Assembly: GCA_036393335.1 (NCBI GenBank)
Contig: DASWHD010000085.1
Location: 1 to 21,598, forward strand
Source: DASWHD01 sp036393335
GTDB lineage: Bacteria > CG2-30-53-67 > CG2-30-70-394
Reading direction: 5' to 3'
Length of the DNA stretch: 21,598 nt
Shown: piece after piece, positions 1 through 6,923 of the stretch
Layout of the letters: each line of letters begins with the position of its first letter
Numbering within the stretch: the first letter of the stretch is position 1
Notes under the pieces: generated by a model
Database searches by the model: none
Told to the model about the DNA's origin: nothing
Seen by the model: the letters and a program-made list of their open reading frames with translations, nothing else
Translations under genes and position numbers: made by a program

Positions 1-495
1 CGGGCGCACATCGCCAACTTCACCCTGCCGGAGCAACGCAAGGTACAGCAGATCGTGGTCCAGACGCGGGCGGAGGCGGAGGAGATCCGCGCCATCCTCA
101 AGGATCCCCCCCAGGGCGTGTCGTTCTATACCCTCGCCCGTGACCGCTCCATCGTCCCCAACGCCAAACAGACCCTGGGTGAGATCGGCTGGGTGACCCG
201 CGCCCAGGGCCATCCCAAGCTCAGCGAGGCGGCCTTTTCCTTACTGCCGGAGGCGATCAGCGAGCCCGTCGAGACCGATGCCGGTTTCCACCTCATCCGG
301 GTCCTCGAAGACCGAGCCGAGGAGGTCGTCCCCTTCGACGACGATACCCGCGAGCGGATTCGTGCCCGCTGGAACTTCAATAAGATTCAGGCGTACGCCA
401 ATCGCCTGGCGGAAGAGAAGTACAAGGTGGAGCACTTCCCCGAGGTCTACAAACTGAAGCGGCCGGCCACGGCCACGGCACAGGAGAAGAATTGA
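1..495 (+). CDS. Parvulin-type (PpiC/SurA-like) peptidyl-prolyl isomerase, 3' part
   Basis: The frame is open from base 1, so the gene starts outside the window; 164 residues are visible. The central part carries the parvulin rotamase pattern: a stretch of the type GEIGWVTRAQGHPKLSEAAF, then LLPEAISEPVETDAGFHLIRV, which matches the PpiC family consensus (GELGW, AxFxL, ISxPVxTxxGxHLIxV). Family members catalyse cis-trans isomerisation of prolyl bonds in periplasmic or surface proteins. The visible domain is followed by a charged helical tail of about 50 residues. Its TGA (493-495) overlaps the ATG of the following multihaem cytochrome, so the two are probably translationally coupled, which fits a role in folding that cytochrome (inference). 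Signal peptide and N-terminal chaperone domain, if any, lie upstream and cannot be seen. The family call is firm; which subfamily (SurA, PrsA, PpiC) is not. Confidence 0.85.
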   Translation, partial: RAHIANFTLPEQRKVQQIVVQTRAEAEEIRAILKDPPQGVSFYTLARDRSIVPNAKQTLGEIGWVTRAQGHPKLSEAAFSLLPEAISEPVETDAGFHLIRVLEDRAEEVVPFDDDTRERIRARWNFNKIQAYANRLAEEKYKVEHFPEVYKLKRPATATAQEKN

Positions 496-497
496 TG
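482..497 (+). promoter_or_regulatory. Shine-Dalgarno and TGATG coupling junction
   Basis: AGGAGA at 482-487 lies within the end of the isomerase gene, and its TGA (493-495) shares a base with the ATG (495-497) of the cytochrome. This decides the cytochrome start and implies translational coupling. Confidence 0.7.
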
Positions 498-2849
498 GCC
501 AGGACCGTGCGCTTGCCGTCGTCGCGTCATCTGGCCCTGGCTGGCGCGCTGCTGACTGCGGTGGCCTTGGCCTGCACCCATCCCGGCCCACAGCCCGCCG
601 CGGCGCCGGAGGCCGCCACGCCGGTCAAGGGGACCGCTCCGCCTCGCGACTATGTGATCCTCATCCATTACGAGCTGGGGATGCATTGCACGGGCTTCGA
701 CTTTTCGTATTGCTGCATCCTGCCGCCATACAACTCCATCCTCGCCCAGATCGTGCGCACCGGCCGCGGCGACGGTCCGGAGATCCTCGGTCCCGATCCC
801 CAGGATCCGGAGGTCCTGCTCGACGGCGGGCGCCGCCTGAAGCTGCGCTACACCCACGAGGACGCCGCGGGCAAGCCCAACACCCACTCGGAGCACAAGA
901 AACTCCTGTACTGGGGTGCCGAGTACGAGAGACGCACCCTCGCCAGCCAGCAGTTCCGCCACCTCTATGTCTACGAGGACCTCAAGGGCAGCAACGCCAC
1001 CGGCACCACCGCCGACGCCAAGAAGCTGCGGGTCGGCGAGGCTTACCACATCAAGGTCGACCGGGGACCGACCAACCAGCGGGTGGCCAACGACTTTCTG
1101 CGCAACTCCGGACCCACCGGAACGATCGTGTTCACCGACTCCCCGGCACTGGAAAACGTGCCGGTCGAGCTTACCCTCCCCTACACCTGGGAGGCCCTCG
1201 GCCTGCCGCTGACGCCGTTCAACGACTACGTCCAGTCGGTGTTCTTTCTCGAGGAGAAGGACATCCGGCCATTCCAGCGAGCGGTCGTCACGCTGGTGGA
1301 CGCGGACACCGAGGAGCCCATCCTCGACCGCGACGGCAAGCCGGTGCAGGGCTTCGGCACCAACCCCATCGATGTCCCCGCCTGCGACCGCTGTCACGGC
1401 ACGGACAATGCCAACGGCGACACCTTCCGCAAGTACCAGGTGGAGTACGACTTCTGGCGCAACAAGATGCGCACCGGCGAGTGGTTTGCTCGGCTGAAGT
1501 CGGCGGCCATCTCCATTCTGGAAATCCACGACGCCCGCCACGGCACCGCCTTCACCGCCCACTACCCGGCCGGCGGCACCCTCGTCACCCGCCTCGGCCA
1601 CGACTCGGTGCGCTGTCAGGACTGTCACGCCGACAACGTGATCGGCGTGCTCTCATCGCGGCGGGTGCGCGACGTGCCGGCCCGCGAGCGGGGACCGGAC
1701 TTCGCGCGCCTGAATCCCGACCCCGACCACCTCATCTCGCCGCTCACCGAGGCGATCCACATCACCCACCAGACCCATCGCCCCTCCCCGGACGCGCACG
1801 GGCGCACCGGACTGTGCCAGGGCTGCCATCCCGCCCACCGCGACGACGGCGGGATGGCAAGCTATCCGATCGCCGCCGACGGTTCCAATCCCTATGCGCA
1901 GGCAGACAACCGCGACGCCGCCGGTGGCTGCTTCGTGGGCCGCGACGTCCACTCCAACCCCGACAAGGAACGAGACGTCCCCGGCCCCAGCCACCTCAAC
2001 GCCGTGGGTCACTGGCTGCGCGACAACGTCTACGGCGAAGGTGGGCAGGAAAAGGGACTGTGGTGCACCCATTGCCACAACCGCCTCGCGCAGGAGCTCT
2101 ACAAGGGGGACCACCTCACCGATGCCGTTGCGGGCGAGGGGGAAACCCTGCGCAACAAGTCCCTGGGGGGGATCGCCGCCGCCCTGGGCGTCGATGAGGC
2201 GACCCTGATCCGCGATTACCTCGACCCCCGCGTACCCATCACCGGTCCCGACAAGGGCTCCGGAGTGCTGCGTACCTGGGACCGTAGGGGCCAAACCATC
2301 GCCCCGATCGCCGTGATCAAGGCCAATCCCGATGGCTCGGGACCGGCCCTCACCGACGCGGACGAGGACGGTGACCGTTCGGTGATCCCGGTCAGCCCCG
2401 ACCCCCTGTCCGGTGCCGCGGGCATCGTCGTGCCCTACGACGCCGCAACCCACGGCCGCGACTACTGGCTGGCCGCCGGCTCACCCCACTGCGCCGACTG
2501 CCACACCCCGCCCTTCGTCGAGAGCGAGGGCGGTCACGCTTTCCCCATCGACCAGCCCGGCAAATACGCCCTTATGCGCCACTCCACCGGCCACTCCGGC
2601 ATCCATTGCCAGGGTTGTCACGAGTCCATTCATGGCCTCTATCCGGTGACGCCGGACGTGGACACCGCCACCTATGCCCAGGCCGCATCCATCAATCCCG
2701 ACCGGTCCCATGGGCCCATCAAGTGCGGCGCCTGCCACCGGGTCAACCAGGCGGGCGTGCCGGTCGTGCTCGCCGGCGTGAGCTACCGCGGCCGCCCCCT
2801 GGAGACCGACCTGGAGCTGGCCGTCGAGTACGCCCATACCTTGCGATGA
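495..2849 (+). CDS. Heptahaem c-type cytochrome, predicted lipoprotein
   Basis: The protein is 784 residues from the ATG at 495, which overlaps the upstream stop and follows AGGAGA at 482-487; a TTG three bases earlier is less likely. A hydrophobic signal with a lipoprotein-type cysteine at C27 (VALAC) suggests a lipid-anchored periplasmic or outer-membrane protein. Seven CXXCH haem-binding motifs are visible at residues 297, 374, 441, 524, 666, 705 and 744. The first ~295 residues have none, but contain a cysteine-rich patch (GMHC at 62-65, C73, C74, followed by ILPPYN) that I recall from other large secreted multihaem proteins. An acidic DADEDGD stretch just before residue 630 resembles a calcium-binding loop. 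Haem spacing is irregular, unlike NapB, NrfA or tetrahaem c3 families. The likely job is electron transfer in or across the envelope; partner and substrate are unknown. No gene symbol can be given. Confidence 0.85.
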   Translation: MARTVRLPSSRHLALAGALLTAVALACTHPGPQPAAAPEAATPVKGTAPPRDYVILIHYELGMHCTGFDFSYCCILPPYNSILAQIVRTGRGDGPEILGPDPQDPEVLLDGGRRLKLRYTHEDAAGKPNTHSEHKKLLYWGAEYERRTLASQQFRHLYVYEDLKGSNATGTTADAKKLRVGEAYHIKVDRGPTNQRVANDFLRNSGPTGTIVFTDSPALENVPVELTLPYTWEALGLPLTPFNDYVQSVFFLEEKDIRPFQRAVVTLVDADTEEPILDRDGKPVQGFGTNPIDVPACDRCHGTDNANGDTFRKYQVEYDFWRNKMRTGEWFARLKSAAISILEIHDARHGTAFTAHYPAGGTLVTRLGHDSVRCQDCHADNVIGVLSSRRVRDVPARERGPDFARLNPDPDHLISPLTEAIHITHQTHRPSPDAHGRTGLCQGCHPAHRDDGGMASYPIAADGSNPYAQADNRDAAGGCFVGRDVHSNPDKERDVPGPSHLNAVGHWLRDNVYGEGGQEKGLWCTHCHNRLAQELYKGDHLTDAVAGEGETLRNKSLGGIAAALGVDEATLIRDYLDPRVPITGPDKGSGVLRTWDRRGQTIAPIAVIKANPDGSGPALTDADEDGDRSVIPVSPDPLSGAAGIVVPYDAATHGRDYWLAAGSPHCADCHTPPFVESEGGHAFPIDQPGKYALMRHSTGHSGIHCQGCHESIHGLYPVTPDVDTATYAQAASINPDRSHGPIKCGACHRVNQAGVPVVLAGVSYRGRPLETDLELAVEYAHTLR

Positions 2850-2890
2850 GCGCGGTCCGCCGCCACTCGTCGCCGCCCCGAGGAGCCCCG

Positions 2891-3358
2891 ATGAACAGGA
2901 TCGCGGTGAGCGCGATTTACCTGTCCGTGCTGATGGTGGTGGCGTGCAGCGCGCCACGACAGGCGGCCCGGCAGGCAGAGCCCGTCTACACGTTCGCCGA
3001 CATCCCGGTGAAGGAGCTACAGGCCCACCCCGAGGCCCACTCGGGTGATGTCTTCGAGGAGCAGTTCACCTTCTTGCAGGTGTGGTGGAGCCGGGACCGG
3101 GCGCGTCCGGGGGTGCAATTCCTCGACCTTCCCACCCATTTCTCCGCCCGGATCGCCGCGTCGCCCATCCACATCGCGCGCATCGAGTTTCCGCCGGAGG
3201 TCGATCCCCTCTTCGAGCACCGCCGCGACGGCACCGACCTGCGACTGCGGGTGCGCTTTCTGCGCGTCTATCCCACGAATCGCGCGCCCATCTTCGCCTT
3301 CGAGAAGATTCTCCCCAACCAACGGCCAGGCTCCGACCTGGAGTACCTCCAGCGGTAA
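2891..3358 (+). CDS. Small predicted lipoprotein, function unknown
   Basis: The protein is 155 residues. AGGAG at 2881-2885 precedes the ATG at the usual spacing. Residues 1-19 form a signal peptide ending in VVAC, so C19 is the probable lipidated cysteine. The mature part has no haem motif and no transmembrane segment; it is rich in beta-type alternation and arginine (for example RLRVRFLRVYP) and in short runs such as FTFLQVWWSRD, which suggests a compact beta domain. I do not recognise the family. It follows the heptahaem cytochrome by 41 bases on the same strand and is probably in the same transcript, so it may be an accessory envelope component of that cytochrome (inference). It is followed by a G/C-rich hairpin at 3393-3414, which would end the unit. 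Confidence 0.7.
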   Translation: MNRIAVSAIYLSVLMVVACSAPRQAARQAEPVYTFADIPVKELQAHPEAHSGDVFEEQFTFLQVWWSRDRARPGVQFLDLPTHFSARIAASPIHIARIEFPPEVDPLFEHRRDGTDLRLRVRFLRVYPTNRAPIFAFEKILPNQRPGSDLEYLQR

Positions 3359-3392
3359 CTCTCGAGGAGGGCTCCCGGCACGTCGCCGGGGC

Positions 3393-3422
3393 GGGGAGGT
3401 CGTCAGGCCTCCCCTCCTGTTT
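3393..3422 (+). terminator. Possible transcription terminator
   Basis: GGGGAGG (3393-3399) pairs perfectly with CCTCCCC (3408-3414) across an 8-base loop, followed by a T-poor tail (TCCTGTTT). It sits 35 bases after the lipoprotein stop and before the export cassette. The weak T-run keeps confidence moderate. Confidence 0.4.
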
Positions 3423-3508
3423 GGGTAGATTCCGCGGGTGCGGGCCGCGCCGCCGCCTCGACCCACCGTCCCCTATCCGCCCTGCGGCCCCGTGGGTACC
3501 CTGTGCCC

Positions 3509-4657
3509 ATGCGCAAGTGGTTGATCCGCCTGGGGGTGGTGGCCTTGCTCGTCGCGGCGGGGGTGGCCCTGCGGCTGACCCTGCTGGCGCCCGAACCCCT
3601 GGAGGTGAAGGTCGTGCCGGTGGAGAAAGGCGTCGTGGAGCAGACCGTCACCAACTCGCGCGCCGGCACGGTGAAGGCACGCCTCCGCGCCCGCCTGTCG
3701 CCGGAGATCGGCGGGCGCATCGCCGCGATCTCCCACCGCGAGGGGGAGCGGGTGGCCGCCGGCGAGGTCCTGCTGCGGGTCGATGACGCCGCCCTGCGTG
3801 CCCAGCACCGCCTGGCGGAGCGCGCGCTGGAGGCCGCCGAGAGCCGCCGCGATCAGGCGTGTCTCGCCGCGGACCGTGCGCGCCGCGCGCTGGCGCGCAA
3901 CCGCGACCTGGCGGAGCGCCACATCATCGCCGCCGATCTTTTGGACGAATTCCAGAGCGCCGTCGACACCGCCGCCGCCGCCTGCCGTGCCACCGCGGCC
4001 GAGACCGAGCGCGCCCGAGCGGCGGTGGGGGTGGCCGAGGCCGAGCTGGACAAGACCGTGATGCGTGCCCCGTTCGACGGGGTAGTCGCGCGGCTCACCA
4101 TCGAGGTCGGGGAGTGGGGCACCCCGTCGCCGCCGGCGATCCCGATCGAGCCGGTGATCGACCTGATCAACACCGCGTCGATCTACGTCGCGGCGCCGAT
4201 GGACGAGGTCGACTCGTCGCGCATCCAGGCGGACCAGCCGGTGCGGGTGACCCTCGATCCGTATCCCGGTCAGACCTTTCCCGGCCGGGTGGTACGCGTC
4301 GCCCCCTATGTCCTCGATGTGGAGGCCCAGAACCGCACGGTGGAGATCGAGGTGGAGCTGGAGGACACCGATCTTGCCGCCCGCCTCCTGCCCGGTACCT
4401 CCGCCGACGTGGAGGTGATCCTCGCGGTGCGCGATGGCGTGCTGCGCATCCCCACCGGCACCTTGCTGGAGGGGAGCAAGGTGCTGGTGGTGAACGACGG
4501 CCGCCTGGTCGAGCGGCAGGTCGCTGCGGGGCTGCGCAACTGGGACTTCGTCGAGGTCACCACCGGTTTGAGCGCTGGCGAGGCGGTCGTGACCACCCTC
4601 GATCGGCCAGAAATCAAGGCGGGCGCGAGGGTGCGCATCGTGCCCAGTGGATCGTAA
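3509..4657 (+). CDS. Periplasmic adaptor (HlyD/MacA-like membrane fusion protein)
   Basis: The protein is 382 residues from the ATG at 3509; a GTG two codons upstream is an alternative. Residues 5-26 form an N-terminal membrane anchor. The barrel-sandwich (lipoyl-like) half-motifs are at about 60-92 (SPEIGGRIAAISHREGERV) and 184-205 (RAPFDGVVARLTIEVGEW). Between them, residues 95-182 form an Ala/Arg/Glu-rich helical hairpin typical of adaptors that dock to an outer-membrane channel. Beta-barrel and membrane-proximal domains follow to the C terminus (LDPYPGQTFPGRVVRVAP, then GVLRIPTGTLLEGSKVLVV). Adaptors of this family link an inner-membrane pump to an outer-membrane exit duct. The ATPase and two permeases directly downstream show that it belongs to an ABC-type (MacAB-like) pump rather than an RND pump. 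No TolC-like gene is in the window. Confidence 0.88.
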   Translation: MRKWLIRLGVVALLVAAGVALRLTLLAPEPLEVKVVPVEKGVVEQTVTNSRAGTVKARLRARLSPEIGGRIAAISHREGERVAAGEVLLRVDDAALRAQHRLAERALEAAESRRDQACLAADRARRALARNRDLAERHIIAADLLDEFQSAVDTAAAACRATAAETERARAAVGVAEAELDKTVMRAPFDGVVARLTIEVGEWGTPSPPAIPIEPVIDLINTASIYVAAPMDEVDSSRIQADQPVRVTLDPYPGQTFPGRVVRVAPYVLDVEAQNRTVEIEVELEDTDLAARLLPGTSADVEVILAVRDGVLRIPTGTLLEGSKVLVVNDGRLVERQVAAGLRNWDFVEVTTGLSAGEAVVTTLDRPEIKAGARVRIVPSGS

Positions 4658-4726
4658 CGAGGTCGAGCCGATGTGCGGCCGCGGCGGGTACCCTGGAGGT
4701 AACGCGGGTATGGCAGGGTGGGCACC

Positions 4727-5461
4727 GTGATCGAGCTCACCGGCATCTCGCGCACGTTTCAGGTCGGGGGACGGCCGGTCTACGCCCTGCGGGACATCGA
4801 CCTGCGCATCGCCGCCGGCGAGCACGTCGCGATCATGGGCCCGTCGGGGAGCGGCAAGTCCACCCTGCTCAACATCCTCGGGTGCCTCGACCGGCCCACC
4901 GCCGGCACCTACCGTCTCGACGGCCGCCGGGTATCGGACCTCGGGGAGACGGAGCTCTCCCAGGTGCGGCGCCACACCATCGGCTTCGTCTTCCAGTTCT
5001 TTCATCTCATCCCGCGCCTCACCGCCGCCGCCAACGTCGAGCTACCCATGGTGTTCGCCGGCATCGCCCCACGCGAGCGTCGTGCCAGGACCGCCGCCGC
5101 CCTGGAGGCGGTGGGGCTGGCGGACCGCGCCGGCCACCGCCCCGACCAGCTCTCCGGTGGCGAGCGCCAGCGCGCGGCCATGGCCCGCGCCACGGTGATG
5201 GCGCCGCGCCTGCTCCTCGCCGACGAGCCCACGGGCAACCTCGACTCCGCCTCCGGCCGCCAGGTCCTCGAGGTGCTGCAGCGCATGAACGCCGCCGGCC
5301 TCACCCTGGTGGTGATCACCCATGACCCGGAGGTCGCGGGACGGGCCGGACGCGTGGTCGCCCTGCGGGACGGGCGGATTGTCGCTGCGGCCGAGCCGAG
5401 ACTCCCCCTCCCACCGGGAGGGGGCCGGGGGGAGGGCGTTCGGAGCGAGCGCGAGACATAA
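4727..5461 (+). CDS. ABC transporter ATP-binding protein (MacB/LolD type)
   Basis: The protein is 244 residues from the GTG at 4727, which has GGGTGGG just upstream; a GTG at 4718 is also possible. All ATPase motifs are present: Walker A GPSGSGKST from residue 38, Q-loop in FVFQFFHLIPRLTA, signature LSGGERQRAAMARA, Walker B LLLADEPTGNLD and the switch histidine in VVITHD. The Q-loop and signature wording are those of the LolD/MacB/FtsE subgroup, which works with FtsX-type permeases, in line with the two such genes downstream. The fold should end near VVALRDGRIV; the last ~25 residues (Pro/Gly/Arg-rich, starting AAAEPRLPLPP) are encoded by a REP-like repeat (5402-5436) that runs into the gene's 3' end and are probably not functional. 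Confidence 0.92.
   Translation: MIELTGISRTFQVGGRPVYALRDIDLRIAAGEHVAIMGPSGSGKSTLLNILGCLDRPTAGTYRLDGRRVSDLGETELSQVRRHTIGFVFQFFHLIPRLTAAANVELPMVFAGIAPRERRARTAAALEAVGLADRAGHRPDQLSGGERQRAAMARATVMAPRLLLADEPTGNLDSASGRQVLEVLQRMNAAGLTLVVITHDPEVAGRAGRVVALRDGRIVAAAEPRLPLPPGGGRGEGVRSERET
5402..5436 (+). repeat. REP-like palindromic repeat, left member of pair 1
   Basis: G/C-rich unit with a CCCTCCC...GGGAGGG core followed by a GCCGGGGGGAGGG tail. It is the inverted counterpart of the unit at 5500-5534 and is closely similar to the unit at 6788-6822. It lies inside the 3' end of the ATPase gene. Confidence 0.7.
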
Positions 5462-5499
5462 TCGGTTACTCCCCCCTCACGAACCGACGGATCCCGACG

Positions 5500-5534
5500 C
5501 CCCCACCCCAACCCTCCCCCGCAGGGGGAGGGAG
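5500..5534 (-). repeat. REP-like palindromic repeat, right member of pair 1
   Basis: CCCCACCCCAACCCTCCCCC followed by GCAGGGGGAGGG; the CCCTCCCCC/GGGGGAGGG arms form a perfect 9-bp hairpin. It is in the opposite orientation to 5402-5436 and ends 22 bases before the ATG of the first permease. Confidence 0.75.
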
Positions 5535-5556
5535 CCTATTGGCCCCTCGCCCGACG

Positions 5557-6765
5557 ATGTCCCCCACCGACATCCTCCGCTTCACCTTCACCGCCCTCGC
5601 CGGCCACCGCCTGCGCACCGGCCTGAGCCTCCTCGGAGTGGCGATCGGCGTGGCGGCGGTGGTGGTGCTCACCGCCCTCGGGGAGGGTGCGCGGACGTAC
5701 GTCACGGACCAGTTCGCGACCCTCGGCACCAACCTCCTGGTGGTCATCCCGGGCAAGACCGAGACCACCGGCGCCACCCCCGGCTGGGGCGGCGTGCCCC
5801 ATGACCTCACCCTGGACGACGCCCGCGCCATGCAGCGCACCCTGCCGGCCCTGGATCGCCTTGCCCCGCTCTCCATGGGCAACGAGACCGTCGCCTACCA
5901 CGATCGCAGCCGCCAGATCCCGGTGATCGGCTCCACCAGCGACATGCTGACGGTGCGCGATCTGCACATGGCCGCCGGCCAGTTCCTGCCCGCCGGCCCG
6001 ATGGACCGAGGGGAGCCCGTCGCGGTCCTCGGCCGCACCACGGCACGTGAGCTCTTTCCGGGCATCAACCCCCTCGGGGAGATCCTGCGCATCGGCCGTT
6101 GGCGGATGCGGGTGATCGGCGTCCTCGGGGCGCGCGGCGTCCACCTGGGGATGGACATGGACGACATCGTGATCGTGCCGGTGGCCACCGGCATGCAGAT
6201 GTTCAACCGCACCTCGCTGTATCGCATCCTGCTCAAGGGCCGCACCCAGGCCGACATCGACCGCCTGAAGCGGGACGCCATCGCCCTCCTCGCCGACCGT
6301 CACCGGGAGGAGGACGTCACCGTCATCACCCAGGAGTCGGTGATCGCCACCTTCTCCGAGATCCTGCGCGCCCTGACCCTCGGCCTGGCGGGGATCGCCT
6401 CCATCTCCCTGCTGGTGGCCGGGGTGGGGATCATGAACGTGATGCTCGTGTCGGTGTCAGAGCGCACCGGGGAGATCGGCCTGCTCAAGGCGGTCGGGGC
6501 GAAGCCGGCCCAGATCCTGGCCTGCTTTCTCGCCGAGGCGGCGGTGCTCACCACCGCCGGCGGCCTGCTCGGCCTCGCCACGGGGTGGGCCGCGGTGGCG
6601 GCCCTGGTGCGTCTCTACCCGGCCCTGCCGGCGCGGTCACCGATGTGGGCGGTGGCCGCCGCCCTCGCGGTGTCGGTGGCGGTCGGCCTGGTGTTCGGCT
6701 TGCTGCCGGCACGCCGCGCCACGCGCCTCGACCCGGTGGCCGCCCTGGCGCGGAGCAAGGTGTGA
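5557..6765 (+). CDS. ABC transporter permease, MacB/FtsX type (first of two)
   Basis: The protein is 402 residues. The ATG at 5557 is chosen over an in-frame TTG at 5539 because it then aligns exactly with the start of the paralogous permease downstream (HRLR at residues 17-20 in both). Architecture: TM1 at about 19-42, a large periplasmic domain (MacB core type) to about residue 270, then three TM segments near 278-300, 322-350 and 368-392, with the FtsX-family signature VSVSERTGEIGLLKAVGAKP between TM2 and TM3. Such permeases do not move substrate through the membrane like classical importers but use ATP to drive periplasmic conformational change, exporting toxins, peptides or lipoproteins. 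With the ATPase and adaptor upstream this is one half of a heteromeric MacB-like pump. No clear SD lies next to the ATG; the repeat just upstream supplies the only purine-rich stretch. Confidence 0.9.
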   Translation: MSPTDILRFTFTALAGHRLRTGLSLLGVAIGVAAVVVLTALGEGARTYVTDQFATLGTNLLVVIPGKTETTGATPGWGGVPHDLTLDDARAMQRTLPALDRLAPLSMGNETVAYHDRSRQIPVIGSTSDMLTVRDLHMAAGQFLPAGPMDRGEPVAVLGRTTARELFPGINPLGEILRIGRWRMRVIGVLGARGVHLGMDMDDIVIVPVATGMQMFNRTSLYRILLKGRTQADIDRLKRDAIALLADRHREEDVTVITQESVIATFSEILRALTLGLAGIASISLLVAGVGIMNVMLVSVSERTGEIGLLKAVGAKPAQILACFLAEAAVLTTAGGLLGLATGWAAVAALVRLYPALPARSPMWAVAAALAVSVAVGLVFGLLPARRATRLDPVAALARSKV

Positions 6766-6787
6766 CCGGAACATGACCTTGCACCAT

Positions 6788-6822
6788 CCCCCCTCCCGCC
6801 GGGAGGGGGCCGGGGGTAGGCG
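6788..6822 (+). repeat. REP-like palindromic repeat, left member of pair 2
   Basis: CCCTCCCGCCGGGAGGG core followed by GGCCGGGGGTAGG, the same family and orientation as 5402-5436. It starts 23 bases after the first permease's stop codon. Confidence 0.7.
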
Positions 6823-6876
6823 TAGGAAACGAGCAGTCCCTTCGAGTCATCCTTCGCCATCAGCTCGGACCAACCG

Positions 6877-6910
6877 CCCCCACCCCAACCCTCCCCCGAG
6901 GGGGGAGGGA
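6877..6910 (-). repeat. REP-like palindromic repeat, right member of pair 2
   Basis: CCCCCACCCCAACCCTCCCC followed by CGAGGGGGGAGGGA: nearly identical to 5500-5534 and inverted relative to 6788-6822. Its purine-rich end (GGGAGGGA, ending 6910) lies 13 bases before the ATG of the second permease and is the only SD-like sequence there. Confidence 0.75.
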
Positions 6911-6923
6911 GTTATCTTTTGCC

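Noticed and set aside
447..1628. 393-aa minus-strand open frame over the cytochrome gene
   Set aside because: Antisense shadow of a gene with clear CXXCH motifs; Val/Gly/Arg-rich translation without features.
3473..5005. 510-aa minus-strand open frame over the adaptor and ATPase genes
   Set aside because: Antisense shadow; the plus strand shows complete adaptor and ATPase motifs here.
5401..5540. Possible CRISPR from repeated G/C units in the transport operon
   Set aside because: Only two units per gap, in inverted rather than direct orientation, and no further spacers; this is a REP-like doublet, not a CRISPR array.
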